From NCBI GenBank assembly GCA_964609495.1, contig CAZSTA010000121.1, forward strand, positions 1 to 10,887: DNA of 10,887 nucleotides, in the 5' to 3' direction. The notes under the pieces are model-generated. The model had not been told where the DNA came from. It worked only from the letters and a program-made list of their open reading frames with translations, and ran no database searches. The stretch is from CAZSTA01 sp964609495 [NCBI: uncultured bacterium]. GTDB lineage: Bacteria > CAZSTA01. Shown here in pieces: positions 1-6,284 of this stretch (the stretch's first letter is position 1; each line of letters opens with the position of its first letter). The position numbers and the translations under genes are program-made.

Positions 1-78
1 GAATATGATACCCCCGATTATAAGTTCAAAAACCAAAAGGGAGGGGGAACTAAAGGGCTTTAGCTCAATCTCGACGTT

Positions 79-101
79 CCCTCTCCCCTCGTGGGAGAGG
101 G
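79..101. repeat. Perfect inverted repeat, copy 1
   Basis: CCCTCTCCC (79-87), a five-base loop CTCGT, then GGGAGAGGG (93-101), followed by ATAGGGTGAGGGGG. The 9-bp G+C-rich stem has no T tract on either side, so it does not look like an intrinsic terminator. Its form resembles short palindromic interspersed repeats (REP or MITE-like) that are scattered through many bacterial genomes. Confidence 0.85.
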
Positions 102-225
102 ATAGGGTGAGGGGGAATTAGTCTTTAACTCCCTAACGAAGAACCAAGAATATGATACCCCCGATTATAAGTTCAAAAACCAAAAGGGAAGGGGGACTAA
201 ATGGCTTTAGTTCAATCTCAGCGTT

Positions 226-248
226 CCCTCTCCCCTCGTGGGAGAGGG
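226..248. repeat. Perfect inverted repeat, copy 2
   Basis: Same stem and loop as the copy at 79-101, exactly 147 bases away: CCCTCTCCC (226-234), CTCGT, GGGAGAGGG (240-248). It ends about 60 bases before the galK start, so it will lie in or just upstream of the galK leader. Confidence 0.85.
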
Positions 249-311
249 AGAAACCATTAAGGGATTGAACAATTCTTCACTTTCTGTATTCAACTCATAA
301 GGAGAGAGCAG

Positions 312-1481
312 ATGAAAGCAGAAGAGCTTGAAAAAGGATTCTTCAGGGTATTCGGTAGGGATAAGGAGAAACCAAGGATAATTAGAGCCCCCGGGCGAGT
401 CAATTTGATCGGAGAGCATACCGATTATAACGATGGTTTCGTTCTGCCAATAGCTATAGATAAAGATATTTGGATGGTGGCTAGAGCGCGATCTGATGAT
501 AAGGTAAACCTTCATGATCTGCGCCTGAATCTATTTTCCTCCTTCTCGTTAAATGATATTAAAAGAAGCGAGATGGAAGAAGAGATATGGGTGAATTATC
601 CAAAGGGAGTTATGCACCTCCTACAAGAAGAGGGATATAGATTGAAAGGGATGGACATCGCTCTATACGGAGATGTTCCGCAGGGAGCAGGTTTATCCTC
701 TTCTGCCGCTTTTGAGATGGTTACCGCGATGACCTGTCAGGTGATAAACGAGTTGGATATAGAGCCAATTGACATGATTAAATTGTGCCAACGAGCGGAG
801 AATGAGTTCGTAGGCGTCAATTGTGGGATTATGGATCAGTTCATCTCCAGATTGGGGAGGAAGGATTCTGCCCTGCTTCTGGATTGTCGGAATTTAACTT
901 ATGAACATGTTCCTCTGGATTTGTTTAAAATTGTAATCTGCGATACTAGGGTGAAGAGAGGATTAGTCTCCTCGGAGTATAATACCAGTCGAGAGGAGTG
1001 TAATACCGCCACTAAGCTCCTATCCCAATATTATCCTGGGGTGAAAGCTCTGCGCGATATCTCCCCTTCCCAATTTGAAGAGGCTAAGGATAACCTGCCA
1101 GAAATAGTGAGGAAGAGATGCAAACATGTCGTCTATGAGGATGAGAGGACCCTCAAAGCGGTCGAGTGTTTGAAGAAGGGAGATATGGAGGAACTAGGCA
1201 AAGCGATGTCCGAGTCCCATAATAGCTTGAGAGATGATTACGAAGTCAGTTGTCCTGAACTGGATATAATGGTAGAGATCGCTTCTCAAGTCGAAGGGGT
1301 GATCGGCGCTAGAATGACCGGAGCTGGCTTTGGGGGTTGCACAATTAACTTAGTAGAGGAAAATAGGATTGAGGAACTCATAGCGGCGATCGAGAGGGAG
1401 TACCCCGAAAGAACGAAGCTCGAGCCTAAAATATATATATGTCAGGCGGTAAATGGAGCCGAAGAGATTCGAGGGGAATAG
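312..1481 (+). CDS. galK: Galactokinase
   Basis: Phosphorylates alpha-D-galactose to galactose-1-phosphate with ATP in the cytoplasm, the entry step of the Leloir pathway. At 389 aa it has the usual length of the family. All three GHMP-kinase motifs are visible: the galactokinase signature GRVNLIGEHTDYNDGFVLP at residues 28-46, the ATP-binding loop PQGAGLSSSAAFE at 123-135, and the C-terminal glycine motif GARMTGAGFGGC at 332-343. Asp175 in GIMDQF fits the catalytic base. The start is supported by AAGGAGAG at 299-306, five bases before the ATG. No galT, galE or sugar transporter is in the window, so the pathway context is missing. The next gene follows after 31 bases and is probably co-transcribed. 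Confidence 0.95.
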   Translation: MKAEELEKGFFRVFGRDKEKPRIIRAPGRVNLIGEHTDYNDGFVLPIAIDKDIWMVARARSDDKVNLHDLRLNLFSSFSLNDIKRSEMEEEIWVNYPKGVMHLLQEEGYRLKGMDIALYGDVPQGAGLSSSAAFEMVTAMTCQVINELDIEPIDMIKLCQRAENEFVGVNCGIMDQFISRLGRKDSALLLDCRNLTYEHVPLDLFKIVICDTRVKRGLVSSEYNTSREECNTATKLLSQYYPGVKALRDISPSQFEEAKDNLPEIVRKRCKHVVYEDERTLKAVECLKKGDMEELGKAMSESHNSLRDDYEVSCPELDIMVEIASQVEGVIGARMTGAGFGGCTINLVEENRIEELIAAIEREYPERTKLEPKIYICQAVNGAEEIRGE

Positions 1482-1512
1482 GGGAGGTGGAGAGGGGGAA
1501 GCCTTCCATAAG

Positions 1513-2235
1513 ATGTGTAAGGAGAGAACATATCGAGAGCTAGCCTCCGGGGGGGATCTTATCAACTTTGTGGTGATCGTCAAGGAGACTGATCTCTTCA
1601 TTAAAGCCGATAGCGATTTATCTGCTCAAGCGAAGGAAGCTATCCTAAAATATAGAAAGCAGTTGGAGGATTATATAGCGCTTAATCCGATATTTCGCAA
1701 GACCTTAAAGCCCTACAAGGTGGAGGAGACGGCGCCTCCTATAGCAAAGGAGATGGGTTGGGCTGGGTCTCTGGCGAGAGTAGGACCTATGGCCGCGGTA
1801 GCTGGAGCTATAGCTGAATATGTGGGAAAGGAACTGCTAAAGTTCAGCAGGCAGGTGATAGTAGAGAATGGAGGAGATCTATTCCTAAAGAGCGAGGCAG
1901 AGATGAAGATCGCTATCTATGCGGGAAAATCCCCCTTCAGCAATCGTTTAGCTATAAAGCTTTCTCCTGAGAAGACTCCTATGGGCATCTGTACCTCGTC
2001 TGGGACCGTAGGACACTCTTTGAGCTTGGGGAAGGCTGATGCGGTAGTTATAACCTCGAAATCCACCTCCTTAGCAGATGCAGTCGCTACCGCGGTGGGA
2101 AATATAATAAAAAGCCCCGAGGACATTCCTCGAGGCTTGGAATTTGCTCAGAATATAACAGGAGTTGAAGGGGCAATTATAATTAAGGATGATGAGTTAG
2201 GAGTTTGGGGCGATATTCAGCTTGCTAAGGTATAA
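1513..2235 (+). CDS. UPF0280 family protein (ApbE-like fold)
   Basis: A 240-aa member of the UPF0280 family, whose function is not established; the family is related in sequence and fold to ApbE flavin transferases. Visible are the family N-terminus (ERTYREL, then VVIVKETDLFIKA), GPMAAVAGAIAE at 91-102, the hallmark VENGGDLFL at 117-125, and a glycine/serine-rich C-terminal part with SGTVGHS and a LADAVATAVGN helix, which mirrors the ADALAT region of ApbE. I chose the ATG at 1513 because the family normally begins at this ERTYR segment. An in-frame ATG at 1453 would overlap galK by 29 bases and add 20 low-complexity residues. It probably forms a two-gene unit with galK, although no functional link is known. 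Its 3' end overlaps the anti-sigma gene on the other strand by 11 bases. Confidence 0.85.
   Translation: MCKERTYRELASGGDLINFVVIVKETDLFIKADSDLSAQAKEAILKYRKQLEDYIALNPIFRKTLKPYKVEETAPPIAKEMGWAGSLARVGPMAAVAGAIAEYVGKELLKFSRQVIVENGGDLFLKSEAEMKIAIYAGKSPFSNRLAIKLSPEKTPMGICTSSGTVGHSLSLGKADAVVITSKSTSLADAVATAVGNIIKSPEDIPRGLEFAQNITGVEGAIIIKDDELGVWGDIQLAKV
2101..2138 (-). terminator. Intrinsic terminator of the caspase/sigma operon
   Basis: Read on the minus strand, AAGCCTCGAGG (2138-2128), loop AATGT, then CCTCGGGGCTT (2122-2112) form an 11-bp stem with one U-G wobble, followed at once by TTTATTATA. With the last two stem bases this makes a TTTTT run. It lies about 87 bases past the anti-sigma stop, inside the UPF0280 coding region. 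On the plus strand the same stem has a C-A mismatch and no T tract, so it is directional. Confidence 0.8.
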
Positions 2236-3070
2236 GGCTCTCCTCAGATCGGATCAAGATCATGTCGCCGATCTTTAATTCTAACCCCTCTTCTATAGAA
2301 TCGAGTTTAAATTCAGACACCTTATTCTTTTCATCTACGCTCACGACCTTCCCCGTTCCCACCGGCTTTCTCTCCCACTTATTTAAATCGACCACCATTC
2401 CGGGTTCGATATTCTTCGTAATGTTAGTAACTACAACCACCTCTCCCCCATCCTTCTTCACATCTAATACTCTCCCACTCTGAGGTATACCCCTCCCTTG
2501 AGTTGCGTTTCTATATTCCCTCTGTAGTGTGAAATTAGTGACTAATAACAAAGCTATAACCACCACAAAAATGCTACTTATAGTAGCCATACTAACTCGA
2601 TAACCTCGGGGAGGAACCAAGAACTTACCAACTGAGAAGAAAAAAGATGATAATCTGCCCCTCCTCGGTTGATTTGGTTGAGGAGGATATTCCCTACGAA
2701 CTATACTAAGCAAAGAATCGGGCATCCTAATGGGCTTCTCCTCCAAATATTCATCGAGTTCATTTAAAAGATCGAGAGATGAACCACAACTAGGGCAGAT
2801 ATGTATATGCTCTTTCTCCTCCTGGGTAAGCTCGATCTTCCCGCTCTGGAAAGCGATCAGCCTATCTTCGGCTGGACAATTCCGTTGGAATTTGGTGAAG
2901 TATTTGAGGAGTAATCTATCAGCCTCGGATAGCTCCTTCAGCTTGCGAGCACAGACTTCACATTCGGCAAGGTGTTCTTCCACCCTCCGTCTTTCCTCCT
3001 CATCTAACTCGCCATCTATATAGGGAACTAACAGAGCGGATATCTCGGGTCGAGAGCAAGCATTATTCAT
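2225..3070 (-). CDS. Membrane anti-sigma factor with two zinc modules
   Basis: Predicted to hold the adjacent ECF sigma factor inactive at the cytoplasmic face of the membrane. The 281-aa protein starts with a zf-HC2/ZAS-type module with Cys5, His33, Cys37 and Cys40 (HLAECEVC, with the usual YIDGELDEEER helix). A second module of the same spacing follows: Cys65, His88, Cys92, Cys95 (HIHICPSC). A basic stretch (PRRGR, 135-139) precedes one membrane helix at about 161-178. The remaining 100 residues are extracytoplasmic: an arginine-containing linker (181-200), then a beta-rich domain (198-276) with EPGMVVDL and a closing GDMILI. This domain resembles the central domain of the 814-aa caspase upstream in the operon. 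SD AAGGAAGGGG lies 7 bases before the ATG. The coding end overlaps UPF0280 tail to tail by 11 bases. Anti-sigma function is inferred from ZAS motifs, topology and position after a sigma gene. Confidence 0.85.
   Translation of the reverse strand: MNNACSRPEISALLVPYIDGELDEEERRRVEEHLAECEVCARKLKELSEADRLLLKYFTKFQRNCPAEDRLIAFQSGKIELTQEEKEHIHICPSCGSSLDLLNELDEYLEEKPIRMPDSLLSIVRREYPPQPNQPRRGRLSSFFFSVGKFLVPPRGYRVSMATISSIFVVVIALLLVTNFTLQREYRNATQGRGIPQSGRVLDVKKDGGEVVVVTNITKNIEPGMVVDLNKWERKPVGTGKVVSVDEKNKVSEFKLDSIEEGLELKIGDMILIRSEESLIP
2246..2280 (+). terminator. Possible weak terminator of galK-UPF0280
   Basis: AGATCGG (2246-2252) pairs perfectly with CCGATCT (2268-2274) across a 15-base loop, and TTAATT follows. 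It starts 11 bases after the UPF0280 stop, inside the anti-sigma coding region. The stem is only 7 bp, the loop is large and the T tract is broken, so the call is tentative. Confidence 0.35.
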
Positions 3071-3119
3071 AATAAGACCCCTTCCTTCTATCTAGAAATA
3101 ACCAAAAATTTTAAAACTA

Positions 3120-3135
3120 GCTAACGCAAGTTAGC
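3120..3135. promoter_or_regulatory. Palindrome between sigma and anti-sigma genes
   Basis: GCTAAC, loop GCAA, GTTAGC on the plus strand: a perfect 6-bp dyad. On the minus strand it is followed by TAGTTTTAAAATTTTT. It could be an operator, because it lies about where the promoter at 3144-3173 would start transcription, or a weak attenuating hairpin for read-through from the sigma gene. The stem is too short to decide. Confidence 0.4.
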
Positions 3136-3143
3136 AACTCTCT

Positions 3144-3173
3144 ATTATTTAGTCGCCAAAAAATTGATTTCAA
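3144..3173 (-). promoter_or_regulatory. Candidate sigma-70 promoter for the anti-sigma gene
   Basis: On the minus strand TTGAAA (3173-3168), 18 bases, AATAAT (3149-3144); each box has five of six consensus bases. It begins three bases after the sigma-factor stop codon. If real, the anti-sigma could be made independently of the rest of the operon. The region is A+T rich, so chance matches are possible. Confidence 0.4.
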
Positions 3174-3175
3174 TT

Positions 3176-3793
3176 CTAATCAGAAATTAATTTTTGATAA
3201 ATTTCTTTTAACTTCAACAGACACCTGCTCATTCGAGAATAGACAGTTCCCTTTGGGATATCCAACTCCTCAGCGATCTGCTTGCAAGACATCGCCTGAA
3301 GATAACGGAGTTCTACGATCTTCTGACATTTATAGGATAACTTCCCTATCGCCATCTTCAGGGCCTCTCTATCTTCTACATCTACTAATAATTCCTCCGG
3401 CCTTTTCCCTCTATCCGCTGGGTCTATAGCTAAACTCCCGTCTGCTCTCACCTCGTATAGCGAGCGATGAACAACTCCTTTACCTCTCTTCAAAGTATCT
3501 TTTCTTCTTATCTCCGATATACACTTATTTTTAGCGATATTAGTTATATAAGTCTTGAGCTGGGATCGAAACTTGAAGGAACGCAGGCTGATCACTAAAG
3601 CTGAGAATACCTCCTGGATTATATCTTCCGTCTGCTCTTTGGGAAAATTCCACTTTCCCCAACAGACGATCTTATAAACCAAGGGATAAAACCGCCTATA
3701 TAATGCCTGCCAAGCGGCTTCGTCTCCTCTTATACAAAGAGCTACCAATTCCTCCTCGCTCATATTGTCATAATTTAGAGGCTTATTCCTCAC
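3176..3793 (-). CDS. ECF-type RNA polymerase sigma factor
   Basis: A 205-aa sigma-70 family protein with the two-domain ECF plan. Region 2 spans about 30-100, with core-binding DIIQEVFSAL at 57-66 and the DNA-melting/-10 part ending near RRKD (96-99). A charged linker covers about 100-140. Region 4 spans about 143-196, with the helix-turn-helix SCKQIAEELDIPKGTVYSRM. It should direct RNA polymerase to a dedicated set of promoters, possibly this operon. I see no convincing ECF-type GGAAC box upstream of the operon. The start is GTG at 3793, supported by GAGGGGAAGG at 3799-3808, five bases upstream; an ATG ten codons inside (3763) is the alternative. It follows the large caspase by 28 bases and precedes the anti-sigma by 105. 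Confidence 0.9.
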   Translation of the reverse strand: MRNKPLNYDNMSEEELVALCIRGDEAAWQALYRRFYPLVYKIVCWGKWNFPKEQTEDIIQEVFSALVISLRSFKFRSQLKTYITNIAKNKCISEIRRKDTLKRGKGVVHRSLYEVRADGSLAIDPADRGKRPEELLVDVEDREALKMAIGKLSYKCQKIVELRYLQAMSCKQIAEELDIPKGTVYSRMSRCLLKLKEIYQKLISD

Positions 3794-3821
3794 CCTAACC
3801 TTCCCCTCTTATCTTCCCACC

Positions 3822-6266
3822 CTAATTATTTATGCTGAAAAAACCATCGGATTGATCTTCACCGCTCAGATAACCATCGGAAGCGGTGACTTTGATAAGA
3901 TAATTTGAGCCATTAGCGCAAGTGGTAGTATCCCAATCATAACTACCACCGTTATCAATATCGGTCGCTATATTATCCCAAACCGCCCCTCCACTTATAC
4001 TATAGCTGATAGCTATCTTTAAGGGATCTCCATCGGGATCGGTTGCCGTCCAAAGTATCTCTTGAGTTTCGCTCCATACCTCCCCTCCATTCGGCGCTTC
4101 AACCTTAACTGAAGGTTGAGAATTCTCTATAACGTTGATATTAACACCGATTGTGCTACTCTGCAATCCATCATTATCGGTAACTCTGAACTTAGCTAAG
4201 TAAGAATTAGGAGCGGTATAGGTATAGGACGTATTACCTGTAGTATCGCTCTCCCAATCCATTATTCCATCCCCGTTGAAATCCCACTCATACTTCGCGA
4301 TCCAACCATCCTCATCATATCCCTCGCCGGTAAATTCGACCTTGAGAGGAGCTTTACCACTCTTAGGGTCAGCATCGGCGGTTGCCCTCGGAGGTTTCTT
4401 ATCCTCCTTCGCTACAACTATACTAACTGTATCAGTATCCTCTGCCCCTTTATCATCGGTAACCGTAAATTTCGCTATATAAGTTCCCACTTCGGTATAA
4501 GTATGGTCTGCTTCACCGGTGGTGCTACTCTCCCATATATCAGAGCCATCCCCAAAATCCCAGGCATACTTTACTATCTCTCCATCGGCATCTGTTCCCT
4601 TGCCTTTAAATGCAACTTCAAGAGGCACTATTCCACTCTGAGGATTGGCTGAGGCTAAAGCTACTGGAGGGACATTAGAGGGCTTAGACGAAGTTTTATT
4701 GCTGATAACTACTAATAAGGCTATTAAGGCAACTCCTCCTAAAGCATAGTAGATGTAATCCGCTTCATCTAAGGAAGAAGATTTTGATGGTGGTAGGGAA
4801 GCCTTATCGCTTTGGATATATCTAGGCTTGGTGGGAGTTATCTTCGGAGGAGCCTCCTCCTCTATCTTCTTCATAATTACATCTAAAGCCCTTATAGCTC
4901 CAGCATAAACGTTTTGGACACTAGACCAATTCTCATATCCTTCCTTGATAATGAGGATCTCATGAGAGCCAGGAGACAGATCACTTCTGATCAATCCCTG
5001 CTCTATAGTCTCTCCTACATATTCCCCATCTATATATACCTTAGCTTTAGAGGGTAGCGATCTTATCAATAATCCCCCCAGCTTCTCAGGAGGGATAACC
5101 CCGCTCACCTCTTCTACTTTCTCCCTAATCTCTATCTTATTCCCCTTCTCTATCTCCTGTTTAGTAGCCCTCTGGATTATAAGGGCATAAGATAGGTCCT
5201 CCCTTACCTTAGTGACTCTTATCGCCCCTGTATCTATACGAGCTATTATCATCTCCTTGGTCTCAGGATGGGTTAATCTCTCCAAGCGGTAGGTGTTGAA
5301 TTCATCCCCAGGTTGAACCCCGTCTTCTGATCCTATATCTATTATAAGTTGTCCACCTGAGAAGGTCGTTATAACATACCCTTTAGCTTCTCCTATTAGA
5401 TACACCTTTTTTCCCACATTATCGATGATCTGAGGGGTTTGTCCCGTGACCTCACCTTCAACCTTTCTTTTAGTATAGCGAAAGGCTTCCTGAACTGTGA
5501 TCGTCCCGTCTAGATCCTCATCAGCCGCCCCTTTCAAAGCCTCCAAGAAATAGTAAGTAAATATGCCATGGTGGAACTCCTCTTTCTCCTGTGATATTTG
5601 ATCTCCCTTGCCCGAACTGATGACAATCGTTCCTGGCATTGCCAGATCACTAATTAATTGATCGCTAGGATAAACCCTGGTTTCAACCTCCTGGAATACC
5701 TGGAATTTCGGGAGCTCCTCCTCCACCACTGCTCCTCCATAACAACTATCAAAGATCAAAACGACCTTATTAGATCTTAACCTTCGCACCCAATACCCGA
5801 AGATATCATCGACTATACCTGTAGTCTCATCATCTAGGGAGACATCATAAGGGAGTAGATACTCGTCTAATCCGTCAGGTTCATCTCCATCTTTATCCTC
5901 GGCATAACTTCCATGCCCTGAGAAATAGATAACTACTAGATCATCCGTTTTAGCATTCCTGCCTAACCACCCAGTGATAGTTTCTCTTATACATTTTCTA
6001 GTCGCATCGGAGTTTATCAGCAACATAATATGATCGGCAGGAAATTTCCCCTTCTCTCTCAAAACCTGCTGTATAGCTATGGCATCATTATCAGCATATT
6101 TAAGAGGTATAACTTGAGGGTCTTCATACTTGGATATACCGATTACAACCGCCCATTTATCATACTTCTCTTCTCCCTTGACAAGCGAGGGGGATAATAT
6201 AACATTTAATAATGATATGACAATTGTATATACTACTGTCTTGACCAACTTCTTCTCGAACTTCAT
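3822..6266 (-). CDS. Large metacaspase-like protease with PEGA and PKD domains
   Basis: An 814-aa exported or membrane-anchored caspase-family (peptidase C14) protein. In order: a basic N-terminus and hydrophobic signal or anchor (about 5-30); the caspase domain (about 35-290) with catalytic His118 in YFSGHG and Cys175 in DSCYGG, and a metacaspase acidic loop DGDEPDGLDEYLLP at 126-139; a canonical EF-hand loop at 249-260 (DEDLDGTITVQE); a beta-rich domain resembling FlgT-C (297-382); PEGA (397-466); a Pro/Ser/Lys linker; a hydrophobic helix (506-522); two PKD domains (533-619 and 625-713, with DFGDG and DFNGDG); and a C-terminal Ig-like domain (717-814) starting PNGGEVW. The Asp before the catalytic Cys suggests basic P1 specificity, as in metacaspases. 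SD AGGAGG overlaps the stop of the upstream caspase, 14 bases before the ATG. Substrate unknown; the neighbouring anti-sigma is a candidate. Confidence 0.9.
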   Translation of the reverse strand: MKFEKKLVKTVVYTIVISLLNVILSPSLVKGEEKYDKWAVVIGISKYEDPQVIPLKYADNDAIAIQQVLREKGKFPADHIMLLINSDATRKCIRETITGWLGRNAKTDDLVVIYFSGHGSYAEDKDGDEPDGLDEYLLPYDVSLDDETTGIVDDIFGYWVRRLRSNKVVLIFDSCYGGAVVEEELPKFQVFQEVETRVYPSDQLISDLAMPGTIVISSGKGDQISQEKEEFHHGIFTYYFLEALKGAADEDLDGTITVQEAFRYTKRKVEGEVTGQTPQIIDNVGKKVYLIGEAKGYVITTFSGGQLIIDIGSEDGVQPGDEFNTYRLERLTHPETKEMIIARIDTGAIRVTKVREDLSYALIIQRATKQEIEKGNKIEIREKVEEVSGVIPPEKLGGLLIRSLPSKAKVYIDGEYVGETIEQGLIRSDLSPGSHEILIIKEGYENWSSVQNVYAGAIRALDVIMKKIEEEAPPKITPTKPRYIQSDKASLPPSKSSSLDEADYIYYALGGVALIALLVVISNKTSSKPSNVPPVALASANPQSGIVPLEVAFKGKGTDADGEIVKYAWDFGDGSDIWESSTTGEADHTYTEVGTYIAKFTVTDDKGAEDTDTVSIVVAKEDKKPPRATADADPKSGKAPLKVEFTGEGYDEDGWIAKYEWDFNGDGIMDWESDTTGNTSYTYTAPNSYLAKFRVTDNDGLQSSTIGVNINVIENSQPSVKVEAPNGGEVWSETQEILWTATDPDGDPLKIAISYSISGGAVWDNIATDIDNGGSYDWDTTTCANGSNYLIKVTASDGYLSGEDQSDGFFSINN

Positions 6267-6284
6267 CCTCAGCCCTCAATCCTC

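Larger units (their letters stand above)
1..258. repeat. Two tandem copies of a 147-base-period repeat
   Basis: The sequence beginning GAATATGATACCCCCGATTA at position 1 starts again at 148. The copies align without net gaps for about 100 bases with roughly six mismatches (for example at 44, 49, 55, 64 and 74-75 of copy 1). Each copy carries the same perfect palindrome near its right end. Copy 1 then continues into ATAGGGTGAGGGGG, while copy 2 diverges into the galK leader. Copy 1 may extend left of the window. The region holds no credible gene: the minus-strand reading frame that starts in galK and crosses it is a shadow of galK and the repeat. Confidence 0.9.

Noticed and set aside
1-258. 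CRISPR array
   Set aside because: Only two copies with a 147-base period and a repeat core of about 100 bases; no short-repeat/spacer pattern.
265-292. Possible galK promoter TTGAAC, 16 bases, TATTCA
   Set aside because: The -10 matches only three of six bases; the match is too weak to call.
207-515. 102-aa minus-strand reading frame across the repeat and galK start
   Set aside because: Antisense to galK and reading through the palindrome; no family resemblance and no Shine-Dalgarno support.
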